Below the pieces are notes generated by a model, which did not search any database, had not been told where the DNA came from, and was given only the letters and a program-made list of their open reading frames with translations. The position numbers and the translations under genes were made by a program. A stretch of DNA of 64,000 nucleotides, from the NCBI RefSeq assembly GCF_000219215.1, contig NC_015726.1:930001-994000 (forward strand), given 5' to 3'. Shown here one piece after another: positions 16,157 through 24,712 of this stretch (positions are counted from its first letter, which is position 1; each line of letters begins with the position of its first letter). This DNA comes from Cupriavidus necator N-1 (GTDB lineage Bacteria; Pseudomonadota; Gammaproteobacteria; Burkholderiales; Burkholderiaceae).

Positions 16157-17418
16157 GCCTGCTGCAGGTAAGCCGCGGCGCCGAGCGCCGCGGTGCGCCC
16201 GCTGGCAAAGCACGCCGTCAGCAGGTAGCCGCCGGTGGGCGCTTCCCAGTCCAGCATCTCGCCCGCGCAGAACACGCCGGGCAGCGCGCGCAGCATCAAC
16301 CCTTCATCCATCGCTTCGAAGCGCACGCCGCCAGCGCTGCTGATCACTTCGTCGATGGGCCGCGGGCGCAGCAGCCGCAGCGGCAGCGCCTTGATCGATG
16401 CGGCGAGCGTGTCGGCATCATGCATCGCTTCCCTGGACAGGCATTCGCGCAGCAGCCCGGCCTTGACGCCGGTGAGGCCGAGCCGGCTTTGTAGGTGGCT
16501 CGACAGCGAGCGCGCGCCGCGCGGATGCTTTACCTGCGCGCTGACGTGCTCGGCGCTGTGCGCCGGCAGCAGGTCAAGGTGGATGGTGGCGTCGCCATCG
16601 GCTTCGATGCGGTCGCGGATCGGCGCGGACAGCGCGTAGACCAGGCTGCCTTCGATGCCGGTTGCGCTGATGACGAACTCGCCCTGGCGGTAGTGCGCGT
16701 GTTCATCGCGATCGGCTAGGGCGATCGCGACGGGCTTGACCGGCTCACCGGCAAAGCGCTCGGCAAATGCCTCGCTCCACGCTACATCGAAGCCGCAGTT
16801 GGCGGGCCGCAGCGGCGCAATCTCGACGCCGCGCTCGGCCAGCCGCGGCACCCATGTGCCATCCGATCCCAGCCGTGCCCAGCTGGCGCCGCCCAGCGCC
16901 AGCACCACCGCGCGTGCCTGCACGACCGTTTCACCGTGCGGCGTGGCAAAGCGCAGCGCATGCTGCGCGCTCTCGTCCCAGCCCAGCCAGCGGTGGCGCA
17001 TATGGAACTGCACGCCGGATTCGCGCAGGCGGTGCAGCCACGCGCGCAGCATCGGCGCGGCCTTCATGTCGGTCGGGAAGACGCGGCCGGAACTGCCGAT
17101 GAAGGTTTCGATGCCAAGCCCGTGCACCCACTCGCGCAGGGCCTGCGGGCCGAAGCCCGCCAGCATCGGCGCGATCTGTGCGGTGCGGGCGCCATAGCGG
17201 CCCAGGAAGGCCGGCTGCGGCTCCGCATGGGTCAGGTTCATGCCGCCCTTGCCGGCCATCAGGAACTTGCGCCCGACCGACGGCATCGCGTCGTAGACGG
17301 CCACACTGGCACCCTGTGCCGCCAGCACTTCGGCCGCCATCAGCCCGGCCGGGCCGCCGCCGATGACGGCAACGTCTAGGCTGGCTTGAGAAGGGGAGGA
17401 AGTGGCGGAAGAGGGCAT
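16153..17418 (-). CDS. HI0933/YhiN-like flavoprotein (TIGR03862 type)
   Basis: A 421-residue NAD(P)/FAD-dependent oxidoreductase. The FAD dinucleotide motif GGGPAGLMAAEVLAAQG is at residues 20-36, followed by the family signature GRKFLMAGKGGMNLTH, which is close to the YhiN pattern. The C-terminus has GVFCAGEMLDWEAPTGGYLL, binding the FAD pyrophosphate. Function in the cell is undefined. It is arranged tail-to-tail with the other flavoprotein and divergent from the DUF1415 gene. Confidence 0.88.
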   Translation of the reverse strand: MPSSATSSPSQASLDVAVIGGGPAGLMAAEVLAAQGASVAVYDAMPSVGRKFLMAGKGGMNLTHAEPQPAFLGRYGARTAQIAPMLAGFGPQALREWVHGLGIETFIGSSGRVFPTDMKAAPMLRAWLHRLRESGVQFHMRHRWLGWDESAQHALRFATPHGETVVQARAVVLALGGASWARLGSDGTWVPRLAERGVEIAPLRPANCGFDVAWSEAFAERFAGEPVKPVAIALADRDEHAHYRQGEFVISATGIEGSLVYALSAPIRDRIEADGDATIHLDLLPAHSAEHVSAQVKHPRGARSLSSHLQSRLGLTGVKAGLLRECLSREAMHDADTLAASIKALPLRLLRPRPIDEVISSAGGVRFEAMDEGLMLRALPGVFCAGEMLDWEAPTGGYLLTACFASGRTAALGAAAYLQQA

Positions 17419-17508
17419 CAGGAGGCTCGGCAGGGGGCAGGGTGTTTCCGCCGCGGATTATAGAGCCTGCGGCAGCGCTAGAATGACGGTTTGCCGCGCC
17501 TTGCCATC

Positions 17509-18084
17509 ATGACCTCCGCCACCCACTCCGCAGACACCGTCATCGCCGCCACCCGCCACTGGCTGGAGCGCGCCGTGATCGGGCTCAACCTGTGCCCGTT
17601 CGCCAAGAGCGTGTATGTGAAGGAGCAGGTGCGCTACGTGGTCAGCACCGTCACCGAGGCGCCGGACGTGATGGACGACCTGGAGCGCGAACTGCGCCTG
17701 CTGGCCGATGCCGACCCCGATCAGATCGACACCACGCTGCTGATCCTGCCGGATGCGGTGGCGGACTTCCTCGACTTCAACGACCTGCTGTATTTTTCCG
17801 AGCGCCTGCTCGGCAGCCTCGGCCTGGAAGGCACGCTGCAGATCGCCAGCTTCCATCCGCAGTACCAGTTTGCCGGGACCGAGCCGAACGATATCGAGAA
17901 CTACACCAACCGCGCGCCGTATCCGATCCTGCACCTGCTGCGCGAGGATTCCATCGCCCGCGCGGCGGCGGCGTTCCCGGATGCGGCGGATATCTATGAG
18001 CGCAACCAGGCCACCATGCGCCGCCTGGGCCACGACGGCTGGCAGCGCTGGATTGCGGGCGAGGACGAACCCGAAAAAGGCTGA
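17509..18084 (+). CDS. DUF1415 family protein
   Basis: A 191-residue soluble protein of the DUF1415 family, recognised by WLERAVIGLNLCPFAKSVY near the N-terminus and SFHPQYQFAG, YTNRAPYPILHLLRE in the middle. The family has no assigned activity; the conserved cysteine (C29 region, NLCPFA) and histidine suggest an enzyme. ATG 17509 is preferred to the TTG at 17491, which would add six residues. Its TGA is followed immediately by the stop of the convergent methyltransferase gene. Confidence 0.85.
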   Translation: MTSATHSADTVIAATRHWLERAVIGLNLCPFAKSVYVKEQVRYVVSTVTEAPDVMDDLERELRLLADADPDQIDTTLLILPDAVADFLDFNDLLYFSERLLGSLGLEGTLQIASFHPQYQFAGTEPNDIENYTNRAPYPILHLLREDSIARAAAAFPDAADIYERNQATMRRLGHDGWQRWIAGEDEPEKG

Positions 18085-18927
18085 TTACGCAGCCGGCGCC
18101 GGCGCGGTAAAGAAGCGTTCGCGCATCTCTTCCAGCCCCAGTCTTTCCAGCACCTCTTCCAGCCGCTCGGCCGGGCGGCGGCGCGGCAGGTCCTTGTACT
18201 GCGCGATGATCAGCTCGTTCTTCATCGAGTGTTCCCAGCCCACCAGCTCGGTCACGTTGACCTGGTAGCCATGCGCCTCCAGCTGCAGGCAGCGCAGCAC
18301 ATTGGTCACCTGGCTGCCGAACTCGCGCGTGTGCAGCGGGTGGCGCCAGATCTCCGTCAGCGGATTGCCCGCCAGCAGCTTGCCCTTGTGCTTGCGCAGC
18401 ACGCTGGCCACTTCGGCCTGGCAGCACGGCACCAGCACGATATGGCGGGCCTCCTTGGCCAGCGCAAAGCGGATCGCATCGTCGGTGGCGGTATTGCACG
18501 CATGCAGCGCGGTGACGACGTCGACAGTGGGCGGCAACTGCGGCGAGGTGATCGAATCCGCCACCGACAGGTTCAGGAACGACATCCCCGGAAAACCCAG
18601 CCGCGCGGCCAGCGCCTGCGAGGTCTTCACCAGTTCTTCACGGGTTTCGATGCCGAAGATGTGCGAATCGTCCTGCAGCGCCTTGAAGAACAGGTCGTAC
18701 AGGATAAAGCCCAGGTACGACTTGCCGGCGCCGTGGTCCACCAGCGTGACGCGGCCGCGCTCGGCCTTGACCTCCTGCAGCAGCGGTTCGATGAACTGGA
18801 ACAGGTGATAGACCTGCTTGAGCTTGCGCCGGCTGTCCTGGTTCATCTTGCCGTCGCGCGTCAGGATATGGAGTTCCTTGAGCAGTTCGACGGACTGGCC
18901 GGGGCGGATTTCGTGGGTATTTGACAT
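18085..18927 (-). CDS. Class I SAM-dependent methyltransferase (Methyltransf_32-like)
   Basis: A 280-residue protein. The SAM-binding motif I is VDHGAGKSYLGF (about residues 62-73), followed by acidic IETRE at the end of strand 2 and a VVTALHACNTATDDA motif IV region. VLVPCCQAEVA includes two adjacent cysteines typical of this family (COG0500/TRM13-like), which suggests an RNA or protein substrate, unproven. Start uncertain: ATG 18927 or an upstream GTG 18942; neither has a good ribosome site. Confidence 0.8.
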   Translation of the reverse strand: MSNTHEIRPGQSVELLKELHILTRDGKMNQDSRRKLKQVYHLFQFIEPLLQEVKAERGRVTLVDHGAGKSYLGFILYDLFFKALQDDSHIFGIETREELVKTSQALAARLGFPGMSFLNLSVADSITSPQLPPTVDVVTALHACNTATDDAIRFALAKEARHIVLVPCCQAEVASVLRKHKGKLLAGNPLTEIWRHPLHTREFGSQVTNVLRCLQLEAHGYQVNVTELVGWEHSMKNELIIAQYKDLPRRRPAERLEEVLERLGLEEMRERFFTAPAPAA

Positions 18928-19095
18928 GAGGGGGGACTGCACAGGCTGCGGGACGCGGCGCGTCCCGGAATGCCGACAGTTTACCGAAAAGTCCCCAAGG
19001 GCCCCTGAGTGACGTGGACCTCACCGGCTCGGGCGTGGTGCAGCGGAGTCGTCGGCATCGCCAGCACGGGTGGGCTTGAGCGAAATTGCGCGCCG

Positions 19096-19608
19096 GTGCC
19101 GGAGACGAAAATTTGCCGGGATAAGCCCGAAGACACCGATGCCAGAATCGACAAGGTCGACAAAATTGCCGAAGCGGGTTGTTTGGCGTTGCTGTTGTTG
19201 TGTAACCTCGGGTTCGTGCCGCAACCGGCGCTGGCGGCGATGGAGGTGTCGCGCTCCGAAGGCGTGCAGATCATCACCACGCGACGTGCGCCGCCGGCCG
19301 CAAGCAGCGCCGTGCCGGCTTCCGCGCCACAGGCGTCGGCGCTGTCCGGACGCGGCAACGCGCCCGACCTCGCGCAGGCCGCCGTCGCGGGTGCCGCGCA
19401 GGCGGCGATTCCGAGCGTGGCGGCCAGCGATGAGCGCGAGCTGGTCAAGCGTGCGCTGGCCGAAGAGCAGCGCGGCATGAACGAGGCGATCGCGAATTAC
19501 GCGCGCGCCAGCAAGGCCGGTGCCAGCCCGGAAACGCTGGCGCCGCTCGAGCGCGAAGTCCGCGCGCGGCTGCAGAAGATCGACATGCTGATGCGCGCCC
19601 CGCATTGA
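19096..19608 (+). CDS. Hypothetical exported protein
   Basis: The frame encodes a hydrophobic signal-like segment GCLALLLLCNLGFVPQPALA followed by AMEVSRSEGVQIITTRR, an Ala/Pro/Ser-rich linker and a C-terminal helix rich in charged residues (ERELVKRALAEEQRGMNEAI), perhaps a coiled coil. The start is unclear: no ATG precedes the signal segment. GTG 19096 gives 170 residues and GTG 19009 gives 199; neither has a clear ribosome site. It is the first of four same-strand envelope genes running to 22139. Confidence 0.6.
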   Translation: MPETKICRDKPEDTDARIDKVDKIAEAGCLALLLLCNLGFVPQPALAAMEVSRSEGVQIITTRRAPPAASSAVPASAPQASALSGRGNAPDLAQAAVAGAAQAAIPSVAASDERELVKRALAEEQRGMNEAIANYARASKAGASPETLAPLEREVRARLQKIDMLMRAPH

Positions 19609-19657
19609 GGCGCGCACCGGATAGGCCGGCATCACAAAAAGAAGAAGGGGAAGTACC

Positions 19658-21037
19658 TTGAAGGGAATGACGTTTGGACTGACGACCCGCAAGGCCGCCA
19701 TCGGCCTGGGCGTCGTGGCCTTGCTGGCCATGGCCGGTTGCAAGAAGAAGCCCGCTGACAGCGCCGCTGCGCAAGGCGATGCGCAGCCCGCGCCCGCAGC
19801 GGCCTCGGCCCAACCCGCGGCATCGGCGCCGGCGACGCCCGCGCAAACCAACGTTGCCGGCCTGTGGTCCGGTGCATTCGTGGTCAACCGCGACAAGGAA
19901 GACCGCTCGTGGTATCCGCTGCTCAATGAGATTCCGGACCATGCCGGCTTTATGCGCAACGGCAGCCGGCAGGAGCTGGTGATTGCGCTGGCGCAGGCGT
20001 CATCTGTCGACGTGCTGCGCTTTCGCGGCCTGTCCGATGCCGGGGCGCGCAGCAATGCGCGCCATGCCCGCGTCGAAGCCTCCGCCGGCGGCACGCAAGG
20101 CCCCTGGACCGTGATCTACGATGCGGACCTGCCGGGGCAGGATGGCTACGATACCCGCGTGCCGCTGGCTCAGCCCGTCAAGGCCGGGGCACTGCGCCTG
20201 ACGCTTACCGGCAACCGCTGGTCGGGCGACCAGGACGAGGGCCAGATCGGCCTGCAGCAGTTCATGGCCTATGGCAAGCCCGAGGCCGCGGCCGACAAGG
20301 TGCGCCAGGTGGGCGGCATCTACCAGTTCCCGGTGGAATTCGGTTCGTCCGGCTACGTGCTGCTTCACCAGGACGGCGCGGCGGTGGAAGGCTGCTATGT
20401 GGAAGGCGACTACAGCAACAAGCAGATGAAGATCACGCAGGTGCTGGGCACGATTTCCGGCGGGCTGGAAAACGGCGCCCTGCTGGCCTTCCGGCGCACC
20501 ACCGAGGGCGCGCCGGAGAAGGGCGCAATGGCATTCAGCCCGGACGGCAGCCATGCCTACGCCGCGCTGGTGAAGGGCGATGCGCGCACCTTCGACAGCG
20601 TGCGCGAAGCCGGCGGCTGGCGCCTGGCGGACCAGGCGCCGCCGTGCTTCCCGAAGGCCGAGGCCGCCCCCGATCCCATCGGCCAGGCCCTTGAAGGCGC
20701 AGGCCGCGTGCAACTCTACGGCGTCAACTTCGAAACCGATTCCGACGTGCTGAGCGCGGCGGCCCGGCCGCTGCTGGACCGTGCCGCCAAGGCGGTGCTG
20801 GCGCATCCCGACTGGCGCCTGCGCGTGGAGGGGCATACCGACAGCACCGGTGGCGACGCGCGCAACCAGCCGCTGTCCGAGCGCCGCGCCGCCGCCGTCA
20901 AGCGCTACCTGGAAAGCGCCGGCGTGCCCGCCGACCGCCTCGATGCCAAGGGCTATGGCGCCACCCATCCGCTAATGCCCAACGACACGCCATTCGGCCG
21001 CGCGCAGAACCGCCGCGTGGAGCTGGCCAAGCAGTGA
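19658..21037 (+). CDS. OmpA-family lipoprotein
   Basis: A 459-residue outer-envelope protein. The signal peptide ends in the lipobox LAMAGC (C28); a Ala/Pro-rich linker (35-65) and a ~270-residue unique domain follow. The C-terminal ~105 residues are an OmpA peptidoglycan-binding domain (FETDSDVL, VEGHTDSTGGDARNQPLSERRA, GYGATHP, NRRVELAKQ). It should tether the outer membrane to the wall. TTG 19658 is used because GGGGAAG is suitably spaced; ATG 19667 is alternative. The stop overlaps the start of the transglycosylase gene. Confidence 0.88.
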   Translation: MKGMTFGLTTRKAAIGLGVVALLAMAGCKKKPADSAAAQGDAQPAPAAASAQPAASAPATPAQTNVAGLWSGAFVVNRDKEDRSWYPLLNEIPDHAGFMRNGSRQELVIALAQASSVDVLRFRGLSDAGARSNARHARVEASAGGTQGPWTVIYDADLPGQDGYDTRVPLAQPVKAGALRLTLTGNRWSGDQDEGQIGLQQFMAYGKPEAAADKVRQVGGIYQFPVEFGSSGYVLLHQDGAAVEGCYVEGDYSNKQMKITQVLGTISGGLENGALLAFRRTTEGAPEKGAMAFSPDGSHAYAALVKGDARTFDSVREAGGWRLADQAPPCFPKAEAAPDPIGQALEGAGRVQLYGVNFETDSDVLSAAARPLLDRAAKAVLAHPDWRLRVEGHTDSTGGDARNQPLSERRAAAVKRYLESAGVPADRLDAKGYGATHPLMPNDTPFGRAQNRRVELAKQ

Positions 21038-21801
21038 TGCCAGCGCTTGTGGCCGCGCCGGCGCGCGGTGTGGTGGCGGCAATGCTGCTGGCGGGCGCGG
21101 TGCCGGCCGGCGCCGAGATCGTCATGCATGCCGACCGCGGCAGCGGCGTGACCTTCCTCACGTCGCGCAGCGCCGGGACGGCAGAAGTGGCTCCCACTGC
21201 GGCGCCCGCTGCGTTGCCGGCGCGGGCGTTTATTGGGCTGCCGACGCAGCCGGTGGCAAAGGCTGCCGTCGTCGCTGGCAAATCCCCACCCTCTGAGCTG
21301 GTTGCCCTCGCGCATCGCGCGGCGCAGGCCGCGGCAGTGGACCCGCATCTGCTGATGGCCATGGTGGAGGTGGAGTCAGGCTGGAACCCGCAAGCTACTT
21401 CCGTCAAGGGTGCCATCGGCCTGAGGCAGCTGATGCCGGCCACGGCACGCATGCTGGGCGTGACCGATGCCTATGATCCGGCCCAGAACCTGCAGGGCGG
21501 TGCGTCCTACCTGGGCGGCTTGTTGTCGCGCTTCAACGGCGACACCAGCCTGGCCCTGGCGGCCTACAACGCGGGCGAAGGCGCGGTGCTGCGCCACGGG
21601 TCGCGCATCCCTCCGTTTGCCGAGACCCAGGCCTACGTGCCGCAGGTGCTGGGTCGCTATGCGCGCTTGCGCAGCGGCCAGGACGACAGCGCTGCAGCGC
21701 CCTTGCGCCAGCCGGCGGCGCCGGCGCAGCGAAGCGGCCTGGTCATTGTCTCGTTCCAGAAAACCCCCGCCTCCGTGGTGAAGAAAAAGGAGAAATCATG
21801 A
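21037..21801 (+). CDS. Lytic transglycosylase (SLT domain)
   Basis: A 254-residue exported muramidase-type enzyme. Signal peptide residues 1-27 (VVAAMLLAGAVPAGA); SLT domain ~85-205 with catalytic E113 in EVESGWNP, GAIGLRQLMPATA and AAYNAGEGAV. It would cleave peptidoglycan glycans with formation of 1,6-anhydromuramic acid. ATG 21037 overlaps the OmpA gene's stop (TGATG), and the stop overlaps the next start (ATGA), so the three genes are translationally coupled. The arrangement suggests a wall-remodelling role for the cluster. Confidence 0.9.
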   Translation: MPALVAAPARGVVAAMLLAGAVPAGAEIVMHADRGSGVTFLTSRSAGTAEVAPTAAPAALPARAFIGLPTQPVAKAAVVAGKSPPSELVALAHRAAQAAAVDPHLLMAMVEVESGWNPQATSVKGAIGLRQLMPATARMLGVTDAYDPAQNLQGGASYLGGLLSRFNGDTSLALAAYNAGEGAVLRHGSRIPPFAETQAYVPQVLGRYARLRSGQDDSAAAPLRQPAAPAQRSGLVIVSFQKTPASVVKKKEKS

Positions 21802-22139
21802 AGTCGTACTGGATCCCGCGTGCCTGCCTGCCGGTCATGCTGGCGCTGGCCGTTGCCAGCTGTGGCAAGGAAGAAGGGCGTTCCGCCGCGGCCAGCGATG
21901 CCTTGCCGAAAGCCTGCCAGGAAGTCGAGGCCGCGCAACGCGCCTGCACCGAGAACATGGCGGCCAAGCTCGACAAGTCGGGGCAGGCCGCGGCCGCCCA
22001 GACCCTGCGCGACGGGCTGCCCGGCGAGCTGGAATCGATCCGCACGCGCTGGGCCGGCGTCTCCGACAAGGATGGCCTGGCGCAGTCCTGTGCGACGGTG
22101 CGCGACAGCTTCCGCGACATGCCGCAGTGCAAGGATTGA
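21798..22139 (+). CDS. Small lipoprotein
   Basis: A 113-residue lipoprotein precursor with lipobox LAVASC (C22). The mature helical domain has four spaced cysteines (ACQEVEAAQRAC, SCATVRDSF, QCKD), probably two disulfides. AAGGAG inside the preceding gene gives it a strong ribosome site, and the start overlaps the transglycosylase stop by 4 bases. Function unknown; it is the last gene before the IS110-type element. Confidence 0.8.
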   Translation: MKSYWIPRACLPVMLALAVASCGKEEGRSAAASDALPKACQEVEAAQRACTENMAAKLDKSGQAAAAQTLRDGLPGELESIRTRWAGVSDKDGLAQSCATVRDSFRDMPQCKD

Positions 22140-22185
22140 CGCCTGTCCGCCGCAGCGCCAGCGTGCCGGCGCCTTGTTGAACAGA

Positions 22186-22529
22186 CCCTTCTATGAGGGC
22201 GAGGATGTCAAGCTCCTCCGGGATTGAATTTCCATAGACATGACTGGCGCGATGCTTTCTCCTTGCAAGCCTCGAATCTTCGTGGGCTGACACGGCGTGA
22301 AACCGAGGTCGGGGTTACTTAAGGCCGGGACCCAGCCCCGGTCTACCTTCTATCCGTGCCCGGCGCAAGGCCGGGTCACCACATACCGCATGCGCGAAGC
22401 GCTGGAACACCCCTGTTACCTGCGCGCGCCCCATCTAGAAGAACGGCTACCCGCTGGGGGCAGCCCGAGTCTGTTACGGGCGCGCTGACCTGCGATCGTT
22501 ACCGCTTAGCCTTCCATACTCAGGCGGCA
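22186..22529 (-). ncRNA. Non-coding end of IS1111-type element, probable seekRNA/bridge RNA region
   Basis: 344 bases without a credible gene, downstream of the transposase. In studied IS1111 members this end encodes the short guide RNA (seekRNA/bridge RNA) that pairs with target and donor DNA. Hairpin-forming sequences are present, such as CCCGGC-GCAAG-GCCGGG (about 22360-22377) and GGCCGGGAC...CCCCGGTC (about 22325-22345). The assignment rests on position and family; I have not folded it. Confidence 0.35.
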
Positions 22530-23666
22530 TCACGTTGCGACTGGTTTGAAGCTGGCCTGGACTGGAATCTCGCCGTACTCGAGATAGCGCCACAGGCCAA
22601 TAGCCAATCGCCGTGCCAGTGCCACAATACCGATGCGCCGCATGCGCTTGCCACCTGGCGCAAAGCGCTCATTGAACCATTGGGTGAGCTGACTTGCAGG
22701 CTGGTAGCGTAACCAGCTCCACGCCAGTTCAATCATCAGCCAGCGGGCTCGTTTGTTGCCAGCCTTGCTGATGCCTTGCTCGACCTGGCTTTCGCCGCTG
22801 CTGTAGGGCGTCGGCGCCAAGCCCAGGGAGCTGGCGACTTCGCGTCGGTTGTGAAAGTTCCGCCAGCCAAACAGTTCCTTGACCAGGATCCAGGCACTGC
22901 CGACGCCAATCCCGCGCAGCCGCGCGAGCAGGGCGATCGCCGGCTGCGCGCCGGTCTTTACGGTCGCGTGCTGCTGGGCTTCGATCGTCCTGATCTGCGT
23001 AACCGCCAGTGACAGTCGCGCGACACTGCGCTCGATCTCGGCGCGCAGCCCCACAGGCAGTTGCGCGCCATGATCGTTCCACCAGTGCGCCCAGGAACGG
23101 CCGCCGACGTGGGCGACCCGCAGGTTGTGCAATACCAGCAGCGAGCGAATTCGGTTGCTGAGGGCGGTGCGTTCCTGCCTGAGTCGCCCCAGTTCCCGGT
23201 GCAACCGCCGCTCGTCTTCTTGCTCCGGGGTGGGAACCCGCGCGACGCCCCACACGCGTCGCTCCCCCGCGTGATAACGCAGCAGCATCGAGAGCAGCTT
23301 GTCGCCGTCGAGCCGGTCGGTCTTGGCACGTCGTGCACGCCGGTTGACTTCGATACTGGACGAGTCCACCACCAGGTTATCAATGCCTTGTTCGGTCAGC
23401 CAGCGGTGCAGCCAGAAGCCATCGCGGCCAGCCTCGTAACAGCTGCGGACCGGCACCTGCGATGTCAGTCCGCAGCGTGCTTTGGCCTTGGCAATCGCTC
23501 GCAGGACCGCGTCCTTGTCACCGGCCGCCACCGTATACCGGCTCGGCCCGCGTACGCCGTCGCCAAGCGACAGCTTCCAACTCTTCTCGCCCAGTTCGAA
23601 GGCCATATACAGTCGACCAATAACTGCCCTATCCTGTCCTTGAAGGGCTGTGTCAGGCGCATTCAT
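22530..23666 (-). CDS. IS110 family transposase (DEDD recombinase)
   Basis: A 378-residue, full-length recombinase. The N-terminal DEDD/RuvC-like domain shows E24 (AFELGEKSW), E78 (CYEAGRDGFWLHRWL), D117 and D120 (AKTDRLDGDKL). A coiled-coil middle (EDERRLHRELGRLRQERTALSNRIRSLL) leads to the C-terminal Transposase_20 domain with LRGIGVGSAW and the serine-containing YSSGESQVEQGISKAGNKRARW. No stops or shifts, so it may be active. AAGGAG lies seven bases before ATG 23666, just after an 8-bp hairpin. Confidence 0.93.
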   Translation of the reverse strand: MNAPDTALQGQDRAVIGRLYMAFELGEKSWKLSLGDGVRGPSRYTVAAGDKDAVLRAIAKAKARCGLTSQVPVRSCYEAGRDGFWLHRWLTEQGIDNLVVDSSSIEVNRRARRAKTDRLDGDKLLSMLLRYHAGERRVWGVARVPTPEQEDERRLHRELGRLRQERTALSNRIRSLLVLHNLRVAHVGGRSWAHWWNDHGAQLPVGLRAEIERSVARLSLAVTQIRTIEAQQHATVKTGAQPAIALLARLRGIGVGSAWILVKELFGWRNFHNRREVASSLGLAPTPYSSGESQVEQGISKAGNKRARWLMIELAWSWLRYQPASQLTQWFNERFAPGGKRMRRIGIVALARRLAIGLWRYLEYGEIPVQASFKPVAT

Positions 23667-23765
23667 TTGCAGGCTCCTTTCGTAAAACGGGTTCGTGAAG
23701 CTTCGTTTTACTCCAGGGGGCTTATCTGTCCAGCCCTTCCATAGTATCTAATGGAGAGGCGACAG

Positions 23766-24572
23766 ATGCCGAAGAAATCCGACCGCGCGACCGCGCGTCA
23801 ATCCCTCGACCGCCGCACGGCGCTTGGCGCAAGCCTGGCCCTGGCTGCGCTGCTGCTCCCGGCAGCCGCTGCGGCCGGCGTCTGCGATGCGCCGTGGATG
23901 CATGACGGCGGCGAGATCCGCATGACCATGCAGGGCGGTGCGCCGGGCACGGCGACCATGTCCGTGTCCGGCGTGCGCAAGTCGGGCAAGGGCCAGTGCA
24001 ATGCCAATATCAGCGTCGTGTCGAATGTGGCCGCGGCCGGCTCAGCCAACGAGACGCGGCTGGACTACACCATGGCGGTGATCGAAGACCGCCTGACCAT
24101 CTCGCGCGGCGGCGCGCCGGGCAAGGTCGAGGGCAAGAGCGCCGCCGGCACGGCATCGGGCATGCTCGACAGCAGCGCGGTCGGCACGCTGGCCTACGGC
24201 GGCGTCATTGAAGCGGAAGGGCAGCGGCTGCCGGGCGAGTCGCAGACCGTGCGCATGGACCTGCAGATGACCGCCGCCGGCCAGAGCGCCGGCCAGGCCA
24301 AGATCCCGTCCGCCAAGGTCACCATCGGCGGCAAGGTCGTCGGCAAGCGCGCGACCATTCCCACCCGCCTCGGCCAGAAATCCTGCTGGCCGGTCCGCTA
24401 CGAGCGCAGCACGACCATGGCGCCGGTCACCGTGGCGGGCCACACCGTGTCGGTGCCGCCGGCGACCGCCAGCGTCACGGACTGGTACTGCCCCGACATG
24501 GGCCTGGTCATGAAGCAGGAGGTCGTGCAGAACGGCCAGACCGGCACCATCGAGGTGGTCTCGGTCAGATAA
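23766..24572 (+). CDS. Exported hypothetical protein
   Basis: A 268-residue precursor. An N-terminal DRRTALGASLALAALLLPAAAAAG segment is a signal peptide; the arginine pair before it is only weakly Tat-like. The mature protein starts GVCDAPWMHDGGEIRMTMQG and appears beta-rich, with cysteines at GVCDAP, GQCNAN, KSCWPV and WYCPDM that could form two disulfides. GGAGAGG precedes ATG 23766. I do not recognise the family. The IS110-type element sits just upstream and may have separated it from its promoter. Confidence 0.65.
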   Translation: MPKKSDRATARQSLDRRTALGASLALAALLLPAAAAAGVCDAPWMHDGGEIRMTMQGGAPGTATMSVSGVRKSGKGQCNANISVVSNVAAAGSANETRLDYTMAVIEDRLTISRGGAPGKVEGKSAAGTASGMLDSSAVGTLAYGGVIEAEGQRLPGESQTVRMDLQMTAAGQSAGQAKIPSAKVTIGGKVVGKRATIPTRLGQKSCWPVRYERSTTMAPVTVAGHTVSVPPATASVTDWYCPDMGLVMKQEVVQNGQTGTIEVVSVR

Positions 24573-24712
24573 CCCGGGCATCGTCCGGATCATCCCCCCA
24601 CGCGGGGTGCTGTGCGCTAAAGTTCTCCGCGCGGCTGCCGTTGGTTATGGATCGATAACAAGCGGAGCGCCGGCACCCGCCGCGCGGCTCCACAAGACGA
24701 TTCAGGGGACGC

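Larger units (their letters stand above)
22178..23732 (-). mobile_element. IS110 family (IS1111-type) insertion sequence
   Basis: A ~1.55 kb element between the lipoprotein gene and the gene at 23766. Ends are proposed from the inverted repeat TGAACAGA (22178-22185) against TCTGTCCA (23725-23732; seven of eight match), and from the unit size. It has one transposase gene on the minus strand and a long non-coding stretch (22186-22529) downstream of it, the layout of the IS1111 subgroup. Exact borders and core dinucleotides need an empty-site comparison. Confidence 0.75.

Noticed and set aside
22230..23744. TTCCATAG occurring near both ends of the IS110-type element, suggesting a target duplication
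   Set aside because: The copies are not at equal distance from the proposed ends, and IS110 elements do not normally make such duplications.
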